Origin: Flavobacteriales bacterium | Lineage (GTDB): Bacteria > Bacteroidota > Bacteroidia > Flavobacteriales_E > Vicingaceae | Reading direction: 5' to 3' | Assembly: GCA_020635825.1 (NCBI GenBank) | Contig: JACJZA010000025.1 | Location: forward strand, 1-33,348 | Length of the DNA: 33,348 nucleotides | In this document: piece after piece, positions 1-8,210 of the stretch | How the letters are laid out: every line of letters begins with the position of its first letter | Numbering within the stretch: the first letter of the stretch is position 1 | Position numbers and translations under genes: made by a program | Notes under the pieces: generated by a model | The model's input: the letters and a program-made list of their open reading frames with translations, nothing else | Databases searched by the model: none | What the model was told of the DNA's origin: nothing

Positions 1-1
1 T

Positions 2-466
2 GCAGTAAAAGAAATTGACTGTGTGGAAGTTTATGGTGAGAATCACACGAATGTATTCTCGATTACATCCCACAATATCCCAATACATGTGATCTCTGAG
101 GAATTACATAAATTAGGTTGGCACTTAAACGATCTTCCCAATGGATTTCATTTTTGCGTCACTGGGGTACATGTTAATCATGAAGGTTTTGCTGATGAAT
201 TTATTGACGATTTAAAAAAAGCAGTGCTTGCAGCTAATGAGCGAATTAGATTAAATCCTCAAGAAAAAGCAAAATCAGGAAATGGAGCATTGTATGGCAC
301 AATGAATAAAATACCCCCTGGGTTTGGTGGTGCTATAGATGAAACAGCTCGAGAATATTACCATGTGCTATGGAATACTCAGCGGGTAGTGGCAACGCCA
401 ACTATGGTGACGGCGTCAGAGCAGTCGTTGCTAGAGGGCCAAGGTACAAAAGTCAAGCCAACTTAA
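2..466 (+). CDS. Sphingosine-1-phosphate lyase-like PLP-dependent decarboxylase, C-terminal part (5' partial)
   Basis: The reading frame is open to the left edge (in frame from base 2), so only the C-terminal ~154 residues are present; the GTG at 23 is not the true start. The visible part matches the small C-terminal domain of group II PLP decarboxylases of the S1P lyase type: a segment equivalent to 'GWHLNDLPNGFHFCVTGVH', then a Gly-rich 'GNGALYGTMNKIPP' block that corresponds to the 'GMGAIYGM' block near the end of eukaryotic S1P lyases. The family cleaves sphingosine-1-phosphate to hexadecenal and phosphoethanolamine. Legionella carries such an enzyme as a secreted effector acting on host sphingolipids. 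The catalytic lysine and PLP site lie outside the window. A bacterial glutamate/tyrosine decarboxylase relative is the main alternative. Confidence 0.75.
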   Translation, partial: AVKEIDCVEVYGENHTNVFSITSHNIPIHVISEELHKLGWHLNDLPNGFHFCVTGVHVNHEGFADEFIDDLKKAVLAANERIRLNPQEKAKSGNGALYGTMNKIPPGFGGAIDETAREYYHVLWNTQRVVATPTMVTASEQSLLEGQGTKVKPT

Positions 467-596
467 ATAATAAAACTGATGTCAAGTGATACCACATGGT
501 ATCGGCTTTAAGGTGTTGATCTTTAAAGTTATTGCCTAAATGCACAAAGCTCTGGCAAAATCTATAATTTATTTATTAAATTCTGAGAGTATTTAA

Positions 597-729
597 ATGC
601 CTTTTACAAATACTGAAACAAGAAAGATCTAAGGTTTTGAATCAACCAAAACCACATGTACAACAAAAAGATCATTCAAAAAAATCAGCTAAAGGCGGAC
701 CAAATGGTTTTGGCGGCAGAGGTCGTTAA
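597..729 (+). pseudogene. Possible small basic Gly/Arg-tailed peptide gene, apparently frameshifted
   Basis: An ATG at 597 has a GAGAG Shine-Dalgarno 8 bases upstream but stops after 11 codons (MPFTNTETRKI). A second frame, readable from the TTG at 637 to the stop at 727-729, encodes a basic peptide ending in GGPNGFGGRGR. Removing one base near 621-630 joins both into a ~43-aa peptide. The stop lies 11 bases before the next gene's ATG, which suggests translational coupling. It could be a decayed gene, a sequencing indel, or chance. No family is recognised. Confidence 0.3.
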
Positions 730-740
730 AGAGAGAGATT

Positions 741-1223
741 ATGATTGATAATATTATTCGTGTAATGAAAATTGCTCATACGGGTGTTATGGTTGCTGGA
801 ACAGCTTTGCATGGAATTTTGACTGGGATCATGTATTCTGAACGTCATAGTAACAAGAAAAATCGCGATGAAAATCAAAAAACACGCCAAGTTGAAATGG
901 GAGCATTAACAGAGCAGTTGTCTAGAGTTAAACAAGGGTTATCTACGGGAGATGCTGCTGAGATTGCTATTCAAATAGAACAAAAAAATGCAGAGCACAG
1001 TAAGGTGCTGAAAGATGAAAATGAGCAAATATCTTTAGCAACATGGGGGATAGGTTATGCAGGATTTAAAACGGCTTTATATTCCTATGCAACGATAGAA
1101 TCACGAAGAGAATGCCCTAATCCATGGGTGCTTGGCGCATCAACTTTTCTGGCAGCTTATGATTTTTATGATTATTGCATTAGTGATCATAAAAAAGAAG
1201 CGAAGAGGCAACTAAAAGCATAA
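741..1223 (+). CDS. Hypothetical small membrane-associated protein
   Basis: A 160-aa protein with no recognised family. Hydrophobic stretches lie at about residues 12-30, 100-118 and 128-142. They flank a charged Lys/Glu/Gln-rich middle (about 35-95) that looks helical or coiled-coil. An AGAGAGA purine-rich ribosome site lies directly upstream of the ATG. It follows the S1P-lyase-like gene and the doubtful small ORF on the same strand, so the three may share a transcript. The membrane-helix/coiled-coil/membrane-helix arrangement is typical of small inner-membrane or secreted proteins of host-adapted bacteria, but no function can be assigned. Confidence 0.65.
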   Translation: MIDNIIRVMKIAHTGVMVAGTALHGILTGIMYSERHSNKKNRDENQKTRQVEMGALTEQLSRVKQGLSTGDAAEIAIQIEQKNAEHSKVLKDENEQISLATWGIGYAGFKTALYSYATIESRRECPNPWVLGASTFLAAYDFYDYCISDHKKEAKRQLKA

Positions 1224-1242
1224 TTTATACCGGTTCTTTAGA

Positions 1243-2175
1243 CTATCCCTTGGTGTTAAGTAACGCTAGGGGATCGGTAGGACAGGTGAAGCCTGCTGCG
1301 TTTTTGTGCCCGCCACCCCCCAACTGTTTTGCAATGTTTCCTACATCCATATTACCTTTAGATCGCAAACTCACTTTGAACCCTGCTTCTGGCAAACGTT
1401 GGATTAGCATTACAAAATCAGTGCTAGGATCCTCAAGCAATTTATGACCAAGTTCAGAAGATAATTTTTGCGACTTTAAAATGATATATTTAATACGATA
1501 AGTCGTTTGATCTATCTTCCAAGTTGCCTCTAAAGCTTCTTTAGAGGTTTTTTCTACCCATTCTACATTATCTTCTAAAACTTGCAGGCCCTTTTGAATA
1601 TAGGTTTCTAGTATATTACTATCTAACAATGGCGCAAAGTTTCGAAAGTTAAAATTGAATTTATCTTTTGTTTTTTCTAAAACTAGACTTAACCAACCAT
1701 GTAGGGGTTCCGTTCTGGGTCGATATTGCCAATTCCAAATATCTCTGTCTTCAACAAGTTTATAAAATTCTGGGCATGATTCATTTTGAGTATTAAAATA
1801 CTCAAAACATAGCATTGCACCCGATTTTTTCATTTCAAAAAAAGCTCCTTCTTGAGAGCCCAGTGTCTCAAGAGCTGTTTTATGATGATCTAAAATCATT
1901 ACTTTCTTTGCGTGCTGCCGTAATTTTTTTAAAGTGTTAATATCAAATGAAAAGTCAACAACTAATATATGTTTATCTTTAAAGACAGTTAGATCCGGTA
2001 GTTGCTTTTCATATGACATAGGTAGGTAGGTTGCTTTTTTACCAAGGTGCTTCCATGCGGCTAATGCGGATCCAAACCCATCAAAACAAGGACTATGGTA
2101 GATCACAAAATCAACTTGATCAGGGCTCAGGTATTTTCTTGCAACTTGAATGAGAAGAGAATCATTTTGAGGCAT
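1243..2175 (-). CDS. DHH/DHHA1 family phosphoesterase
   Basis: A 310-aa protein with the two-domain architecture of the DHH phosphoesterase superfamily (NrnA/RecJ/oligoribonuclease relatives). Motif I is HSPCFDGFGSALAAW at residues 27-41, with the metal-binding Asp at 32. A VVDFS strand lies near 72-76, the name-giving DHH triad is at 96-98 (ILDHHKT), and the C-terminal DHHA1 nucleic-acid-binding signature GGGGHKNAAGF is at 286-296. Such proteins are Mn2+-dependent and hydrolyse short oligonucleotides, pAp or cyclic dinucleotides; the substrate here is not decided by sequence. An AAGGA ribosome site precedes the ATG. The gene is convergent with the hypothetical gene ending at 1223, with only 19 bases between. 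Confidence 0.85.
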   Translation of the reverse strand: MPQNDSLLIQVARKYLSPDQVDFVIYHSPCFDGFGSALAAWKHLGKKATYLPMSYEKQLPDLTVFKDKHILVVDFSFDINTLKKLRQHAKKVMILDHHKTALETLGSQEGAFFEMKKSGAMLCFEYFNTQNESCPEFYKLVEDRDIWNWQYRPRTEPLHGWLSLVLEKTKDKFNFNFRNFAPLLDSNILETYIQKGLQVLEDNVEWVEKTSKEALEATWKIDQTTYRIKYIILKSQKLSSELGHKLLEDPSTDFVMLIQRLPEAGFKVSLRSKGNMDVGNIAKQLGGGGHKNAAGFTCPTDPLALLNTKG

Positions 2176-2394
2176 AACTTTTCCTTTTAGATTTTGGAAA
2201 ATTATATCTTGAATTTATTTCATTAGGACACCCCTATAAAAAATTAAAATTAATCGTTAAAAAACATCATGTTGAATTAAATTAACTACAAGGGGAGGTA
2301 TAAGATCTCAAACTGGAAAAATTTGGGCTATAAAAAACTCATGAATCCTTGTAACATTTCTTCATTAGTTTTTTAATCAAAGAGAGTATGTCAG

Positions 2395-3207
2395 ATGAAA
2401 GAAAAATTAAAAAAACTTGATGAAATAATTGATAGTATTCTAACTATTTCAAAGGAATATCATCCCGATAAAAATGTTAGCGATGATGCAATCCGTGGTA
2501 TTAAAAATGCCTTCTTAGAAGGGTATCAGTGCTCAGCTCATCAACTTAATTCTCAGAGTGGGCTATTTGCGATCTCTACGTTATGGGCACAAAATGGGTT
2601 TAAAAAAATGCAAGAATCTGGAATACCATTTCCAACTTGTATCGGTTTTGAGTACTCATTTGATAATCCGGAGTTGATTTACTCAGCTTTAATAATAAAT
2701 TATCCTGATTTAAGCAAGCAATGTTGGTATGAAAATCATTTGGTTTCATGGTTATGCTACTCAAATAGAGAATACTCTCAGGTAAGCGAAGTAAATGGTG
2801 AGATTTTTACAAAAAGAATTGATCAGCTGAAAGAAAAATACTATGCAATTTTTGACAACTATTTTACTGATGTAACAAAAAATTATGAAAGTGGAAAATT
2901 TTCCGAGAATCTAGATAAATGGATTTTAATTCAAGAACAGCTAAACAAAGAAGCAAAAGAAATCAAAGAGCGAATGGATGTTTCGAAGATTTTAATGCAA
3001 TCTAAATTTAAAAGAGCTTCTGGATCCCATAGGAATGAACCTAAAATTAACGCGGAGACTGATTTTGAGGGTAATAATCACCCTGATGGGGATCCAATTA
3101 CCAATGCATATTTATTAAGAAAATCACAAGCAAGAGAAACGAGGGAAAACAAGATAATTCATAATAATACCCGTAAAAATAATTATCACCTAAGAAAGAT
3201 GTTTTAG
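2395..3207 (+). CDS. Hypothetical protein, possible secreted/effector type
   Basis: A 270-aa soluble protein of unknown family. The N-terminal ~25 residues are Lys/Ile-rich. Residues ~45-140 are a mixed domain with several Trp and Cys (QCWYENHLVSWLCYSN). Residues ~160-205 are a charged helical stretch. The last ~70 residues are hydrophilic and Asn/Arg-rich with a basic end. There is no signal peptide or membrane segment. GAGAG lies 8-9 bases before the ATG. It stands alone between two minus-strand genes, directly facing the ankyrin protein. The layout (folded core plus disordered charged tail, no homologue recognised, next to an ankyrin gene) suits a type IV effector, but that is context inference only. 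Confidence 0.6.
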   Translation: MKEKLKKLDEIIDSILTISKEYHPDKNVSDDAIRGIKNAFLEGYQCSAHQLNSQSGLFAISTLWAQNGFKKMQESGIPFPTCIGFEYSFDNPELIYSALIINYPDLSKQCWYENHLVSWLCYSNREYSQVSEVNGEIFTKRIDQLKEKYYAIFDNYFTDVTKNYESGKFSENLDKWILIQEQLNKEAKEIKERMDVSKILMQSKFKRASGSHRNEPKINAETDFEGNNHPDGDPITNAYLLRKSQARETRENKIIHNNTRKNNYHLRKMF

Positions 3208-3256
3208 AGGTGGTAAAATAAGGGCGTTTTATTTTAGTAGCAAAATGCCTTTATTA

Positions 3257-6013
3257 TTAATTTTTAAAAGTAGTTTTGTTTTTAATAATGGGTTCAGATT
3301 TATCTTTAATTTGTGAACCGGTTTTCTTTATGCTAAATAAAATAGGGTTGCGATATTTCCTGAAATATTCAAATAAACTTTCCAGCTTGTCGTTTTGGTC
3401 TGTATTGCCTACGAAGGTAAATTGCTGATTTTTTTTGTCTGAAAGCCAGAGATAACGTTCATTTTTATTTTTTAATGCTTCATCAATTACATCTGGTTTT
3501 CGTGATTGTTGTTCCTCCGATTTTTCTTGGTTCAATGCTGAAATAGCCTTAAATAAATCAAGTTTTTCAGAGTTTATTTCAACTCTTTTGGTTTCAACCC
3601 ACGCTTCTAAAAATGTTACAGCTTCTGCATTTTTATGCTCATCATAACGTGATTTTTTAGGGTTATGAATTTTAATTATAATATCACATCCAGAATTTTT
3701 GCGGTTTTCTAGTTCTGTAATCAAACATTGGAGGCTCTGGATATTTGTAAGTGGCAAATATTTGGCTGGTTCAGCAGCTGCTGAAAGCAGGTTTAATCTT
3801 TCTGTAATAATTTCTGGAGATTCATTTATAAAATAATTTTTAAGAAAGGATTTTAAGTTTGTAGTTAAAGGTATTCTGTAGCAGCTACAAACTTGCTTAT
3901 ACAAGTAGGCAGTATTGTTGGCTACGCCATAACCATTAATTCTTTCAAATCCCGAGGCTTGTCCACTCATTTCTTTATCGGTTTGATACCCTGTAATTGG
4001 AGGAATTGCGCCTTTTTTAAGAATATTCTTTGTTAGAACCTTAGATTCTTTTGAACCATTATATAATTCATTTAATTTATTTAGAGTTTCTTGGCCATGA
4101 ATTAAACCAAAAGATTTTTTGAGTCTCCCCACAGGGCCTTGTAGTGCTGCATGGATAAATTTGGCACCCGCAAGATCGGGGCCTAAATTATCATTGAATT
4201 TTAATAGAGTTGCAGCCACTTCAATCCAAAAATCAATTTTCTCGGCACGAGCTTTAGCATGAGGTTCATTCAATATTTTAGATTGAATATGCAAAATTAG
4301 CGCTGTTGATTCATTAGCATAATTTTGAATATGCAGACAATCTTTGTTTTTATCACTAGAAGATAAATTGAAATTCAAAAATTGATTTGTATCTAGATCA
4401 GCATAAAAATGGATGGTCCAACTTCGGATTTCTCGTGCTAAAATGTCTGAAGGCAAATCTTTATCAAATTCACTTAAAATTTCAGGTGTTTGGTTTAACT
4501 TGTCTTTAATGGTATCGAAGTCTAGTAAATTCTGATATAGATTATTTTTTAATTTCGAAATGTGATAGCATTCAATTAGCATATCTTTTAATCTTCCAGA
4601 ATTAGCTGATCCTAAATTCGAAATACATTTGTATATTGAGTTAATTAATTCTAAATAATTATACGCATCGTTATTGCTAAAACGATCTTGTGCAAGTGTA
4701 TGAATTAAAAAATTAGTTCCAATCCAAAGATGTATTTGAGGTGAATTGATACTGGTTTGTAGTGTATTAGACAAAATTTGATTAAATTCCCCCAGTAAGC
4801 TAGAGGTGCTAAATCTATCAGGCCATCCAGAAGCTATTCTTTGTGAAATACAAATTGGATAAGTGTTATATTGCGCCCCTTGAAAATATAAAGACATAAG
4901 AGATTCAAAGGGTTGTGATGGATCATCAAAAGTTAAATTGGCGTAATGGGGAGGGGGCGATGCTTTATTTAGAATATCCTGATACAATAATTCACCCAAT
5001 ATAAATTTAATTTCCTTAATATTTTTGGTTAACATGTCTGAAAATATTGCATTATATTTTAAATATTTGCGACAATATTGTTCTCTTAGATGGGTAACAA
5101 GGTGTAAATTTTTAATATAAGATTCACTGTCTAGGCTTTCTGGTATAACAAAGTCAAGTAAATTTTTATTAGCGCCATTTTTCTCAAAAGACTGTAGTAA
5201 TTTTCCTCCATGTAATAACAAGGTAATTATAATCTCAAAGTTTCCTTTAACGATGGCATTGATAATATGAGGTCTTCCAAAGGCACCTGATGCATTAATT
5301 TTTGAGCACTCTATGGGAGAATTTCTAAGTAATAAAATTAATTCATTTACCATGCCTTGAGAAATACAACTTGTTATTGTTATTTTTTCATTTATATTAC
5401 CAATTGAAAGTTTTTTTATTTTTTCATTTGTTTTTTCAAAAAGAGGTAAGTTTGATAGTTTTTCAGATGTTAAAGAGCGAGAACCTATTTCGAGTGTTTC
5501 TTGTGTAGAGCGCAATAAAAGACTATCTGAATGGAAGCTACAAACATCATATTCTTCGGATTTAGAAGTCCTGTCGGAAGAAGTTGAAGTCGTTAAGTTA
5601 TCCAAAATAGGGTTAAAATGCTGTGGTAAAGGATATGTTCCAATCCAAGTAGCATGTGTAAAATTTTGAACTTCAGAAAAAATTTTAATCTGGCTGAGTA
5701 ATGTGTAATTATTGATATTGAAATATTGATCTAATAGATATAAAAAAACCTCATAGTTTTTTTCCCTTAATGCAATTCCAATCGGAGTCATGCCCGAGTG
5801 ACCATTTTTTAAAATGGTAGACCTATTAATTTCATTTGGGTTGTATTTTAAGATGAACCCAATAACATCAATATTTCCCGTTAATACAGCCTGGTGTATA
5901 GGGTATCTACCTAGAAAGCCAGGAATTTCAAGTTGACTCGGCTGTGCTTCAATAGATGTCTTTATAGTGATTAAGTCTAAAGGATTTTGTTTTATTAAAT
6001 CAACTAGATTCAT
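3257..6013 (-). CDS. Large ankyrin-repeat protein (effector candidate)
   Basis: A 918-aa protein. Ankyrin units are recognisable at about residues 35-66 (GRYPIHQAVLTGNIDVIGFIL), 72-100 (GMTPIGIALREKNYEVFLYLL) and 245-275 (GRPHIINAIVKGNFEIIITLLLHGG). They carry the usual 'aV..GN.dvi..LL' helix pair. A Ser-rich linker (~140-185) separates the first two from the third. The remaining ~640 residues are helical and unknown, ending in a Lys-rich tail. There is no signal peptide. Ankyrin repeats bind other proteins. In Legionella and Coxiella, such isolated long ankyrin proteins are commonly translocated by the Dot/Icm system. Divergent from asnS, so the 180-base gap must hold both promoters. Function is unknown beyond protein binding. 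Confidence 0.8.
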   Translation of the reverse strand: MNLVDLIKQNPLDLITIKTSIEAQPSQLEIPGFLGRYPIHQAVLTGNIDVIGFILKYNPNEINRSTILKNGHSGMTPIGIALREKNYEVFLYLLDQYFNINNYTLLSQIKIFSEVQNFTHATWIGTYPLPQHFNPILDNLTTSTSSDRTSKSEEYDVCSFHSDSLLLRSTQETLEIGSRSLTSEKLSNLPLFEKTNEKIKKLSIGNINEKITITSCISQGMVNELILLLRNSPIECSKINASGAFGRPHIINAIVKGNFEIIITLLLHGGKLLQSFEKNGANKNLLDFVIPESLDSESYIKNLHLVTHLREQYCRKYLKYNAIFSDMLTKNIKEIKFILGELLYQDILNKASPPPHYANLTFDDPSQPFESLMSLYFQGAQYNTYPICISQRIASGWPDRFSTSSLLGEFNQILSNTLQTSINSPQIHLWIGTNFLIHTLAQDRFSNNDAYNYLELINSIYKCISNLGSANSGRLKDMLIECYHISKLKNNLYQNLLDFDTIKDKLNQTPEILSEFDKDLPSDILAREIRSWTIHFYADLDTNQFLNFNLSSSDKNKDCLHIQNYANESTALILHIQSKILNEPHAKARAEKIDFWIEVAATLLKFNDNLGPDLAGAKFIHAALQGPVGRLKKSFGLIHGQETLNKLNELYNGSKESKVLTKNILKKGAIPPITGYQTDKEMSGQASGFERINGYGVANNTAYLYKQVCSCYRIPLTTNLKSFLKNYFINESPEIITERLNLLSAAAEPAKYLPLTNIQSLQCLITELENRKNSGCDIIIKIHNPKKSRYDEHKNAEAVTFLEAWVETKRVEINSEKLDLFKAISALNQEKSEEQQSRKPDVIDEALKNKNERYLWLSDKKNQQFTFVGNTDQNDKLESLFEYFRKYRNPILFSIKKTGSQIKDKSEPIIKNKTTFKN

Positions 6014-6128
6014 AACTTTACCCCTATTAAATAGATGGCTTTATGATTGGCATAGGCATTATTACGAAAACCTTGCAAAGAAGCTAGTCATGAATATTTT
6101 TTATAAAGTTTTCTGTCAAAATTTTGGC

Positions 6129-6159
6129 TTGATTCATTTATTTGAAAATATGCTATGAT
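6129..6159 (+). promoter_or_regulatory. Predicted sigma-70 promoter of asnS
   Basis: TTGATT (6129-6134) and an extended -10, TGCTATGAT (6151-6159), are separated by 19 bases. They would give a leader of about 27 bases before the asnS ATG. The extended TGn element compensates for the long spacer. Predicted by eye only. Confidence 0.4.
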
Positions 6160-6192
6160 TCTTTTCATTATTTTTAAGTCAAAGGGCATTAC

Positions 6193-7590
6193 ATGCAGTT
6201 TACTATCAAACAGCTTAATGAGGATAAGTCCAATTTAGATTCACAAGTATGCATAAAAGGCTGGGTAAGAACTCGTCGAGATTCTAAAGCAGGATTATCT
6301 TTTATTCATGTATCTGATGGGTCATGTTTTGCTCCTATTCAAGCAGTTGTTGAAAAATCTTTACTCAATTATGACTCAGAAGTATTACAACTCAGTGCTG
6401 GTTGTGCAATAGAAGTGACGGGGACTCTTGTTGCATCTCAAGGTAAAGAGCAATCAGTGGAAATTTTGGCAAAAGAAGTTAAAGTTGTAGGATGGATTGA
6501 TGATCCAGAAACCTACCCCATACAACCAAAGCATCATTCCTTGGAATATTTAAGAGATGTAGCACATTTGCGACCAAGAACAAATGTAATTGGAGCTGTA
6601 ACCCGCGTTCGTCATGCAATTGCGCAATCCATTCATCGATTTTTAAATGATGAGGGGTTTCTTTGGGTGAATACTCCAATTATTACGGCGAGTGATTGTG
6701 AGGGCGCAGGTGAATTATTTAGAGTGAGCACACTCGATCTTGAGAATCTACCAAGAACTGAACAAAAAAAAGTAGATTTTAGCCAGGATTTTTTTAATCA
6801 TGAAGCGTATTTAACAGTATCTGGGCAGTTAAATGTCGAAGCTTATTGTTTAGCAATGAGTAAAGTTTATACCTTCGGGCCAACGTTTAGAGCTGAAAAT
6901 TCTAATACATCTAGACATTTGTCAGAATTTTGGATGATTGAGCCAGAAATAGCCTTTGCAGATCTTAACGATGATATTAACTTAGCTGAGAAAATGTTAA
7001 AGCATGTAATTCAATCTGTTTTAGAAAGCAATGCAGATGATATGGATTTCTTTAATCAACGTATTGATAAAACTTGCCTAGAAAGGTTGCAAAAAATTGT
7101 AACTCAAAATATAGAGCGAATAGAATATCGAGAGGCCGTTAATATTTTGCAAAAAGCCAAACAAAAATTTGAATATTCTATTGAATTTGGCAAAGATCTA
7201 CAATCTGAGCATGAGCGTTATCTTTGCGAAAAGCATTTTGAAAAACCTGTTGCAGTGATGAATTATCCTAGAAATATAAAAGCTTTTTACATGAGGCTGA
7301 ATGATGATCAGGAAACCGTTGCTGCGATGGATATTTTGGTACCAGGGGTTGGAGAAATCATTGGGGGTAGTCAGCGTGAAGAGCGAATTCACATATTAGA
7401 TCAGCGTTTGGACGAATCAGGAATTGATAAAGATCATTTAAGTTGGTATCGTGATTTGCGTCGTTATGGCACTGTTCCTCATGCAGGGTTTGGCTTGGGT
7501 TTTGAGCGAATCATTAGCTATATTACAGGTCTTTCAAATGTGCGAGATGTGATCCCATTCCCCAGAACTCCAGGAAACATTCGGTATTGA
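6193..7590 (+). CDS. asnS: Asparagine--tRNA ligase
   Basis: A 465-aa class IIb aminoacyl-tRNA synthetase that charges tRNA-Asn with asparagine in the cytosol. The N-terminal OB-fold anticodon-binding domain (~1-110) contains KGWVRTRRDSKAGLSFIHVSDGS. The catalytic domain contains motif 2 (FRAENSNTSRHLSEFWMIEPE region) and motif 3 (GFGLGFERIISYITGL) near the C-terminus, followed by the family ending RDVIPFPRTPGN. Length agrees with bacterial AsnRS. The start is fixed by AAAGGG six bases before the ATG. Asn rather than Asp specificity is supported by the SNTSRHLSEFWMIEPE signature. Single gene, followed by a weak hairpin terminator. Confidence 0.96.
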   Translation: MQFTIKQLNEDKSNLDSQVCIKGWVRTRRDSKAGLSFIHVSDGSCFAPIQAVVEKSLLNYDSEVLQLSAGCAIEVTGTLVASQGKEQSVEILAKEVKVVGWIDDPETYPIQPKHHSLEYLRDVAHLRPRTNVIGAVTRVRHAIAQSIHRFLNDEGFLWVNTPIITASDCEGAGELFRVSTLDLENLPRTEQKKVDFSQDFFNHEAYLTVSGQLNVEAYCLAMSKVYTFGPTFRAENSNTSRHLSEFWMIEPEIAFADLNDDINLAEKMLKHVIQSVLESNADDMDFFNQRIDKTCLERLQKIVTQNIERIEYREAVNILQKAKQKFEYSIEFGKDLQSEHERYLCEKHFEKPVAVMNYPRNIKAFYMRLNDDQETVAAMDILVPGVGEIIGGSQREERIHILDQRLDESGIDKDHLSWYRDLRRYGTVPHAGFGLGFERIISYITGLSNVRDVIPFPRTPGNIRY

Positions 7591-7603
7591 TTTTGTCGTG
7601 ATT

Positions 7604-7627
7604 GTGGTCCAATAACCACTCTTTTTT
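7604..7627 (+). terminator. Weak rho-independent terminator after asnS
   Basis: GTGGT (7604-7608) pairs with ACCAC (7615-7619) across a 6-base loop. This is followed by TCTTTTTT. The stem is only 5 bp, so efficiency may be low. Confidence 0.4.
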
Positions 7628-7710
7628 AGATGTTGGTTAAAAATTTTGTTGAAAAAAGTAACGGAAATTGTTAGATTTTGCTTCTTCTTGTTGTTTTTTT
7701 GGGGAAATCT

Positions 7711-8037
7711 ATGTACAAGTTGCGTCATTTTGAGCAAAAGAGGGTAACTGGCGGTTTCAGCTGGCCTGTTTTAAGTGCGGGTGTGGTCCTTAGCCCCTGG
7801 ATCTCTTATGGAATTGGCAAAATCTATATGGAACATTCGGCAGAAATCTGTTTAGAGAATATACAAGCAGTTATTGCTAGTAATCATACTAGTGTTGGTG
7901 CACTTGACAAAATAGCCGGGATTTCTTCGATGGGCCCGGTTTGTGGTGCTCAGGCAGTATTTCATGGATTTTTTGCCGGGATCAGCGCAATCATGCTTTC
8001 ATTGGGGGTAACTGCTGGAGCAGCGGGGATGCTTTGA
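7711..8037 (+). CDS. Hypothetical small membrane protein
   Basis: A 108-aa protein from the ATG at 7711, chosen because GGGGA lies six bases upstream; an in-frame TTG at 7678 would add 11 residues without a ribosome site. After a basic N-terminus it has hydrophobic segments at about residues 14-36 and 72-108, rich in Gly/Ala/Ser, and ends in TAGAAGML. No family is recognised. It resembles the small two-helix inner-membrane proteins common in Legionellales genomes. It lies between asnS and the FapA-like gene with no obvious partner. Confidence 0.55.
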   Translation: MYKLRHFEQKRVTGGFSWPVLSAGVVLSPWISYGIGKIYMEHSAEICLENIQAVIASNHTSVGALDKIAGISSMGPVCGAQAVFHGFFAGISAIMLSLGVTAGAAGML

Positions 8038-8210
8038 TTTTATAATTAAATTCCAAAAAACCGCACTCATTTACAGGGAATTATATTTTATATGAATAAT
8101 TATCCAAAAAACGCATAAAAAGACAGTCGTAATTTAATATATTACTATATATAAACTAATAAAATTAGCTAAACTTTAGTATATATTTAGGAATATATAA
8201 GGTTTTAGTG

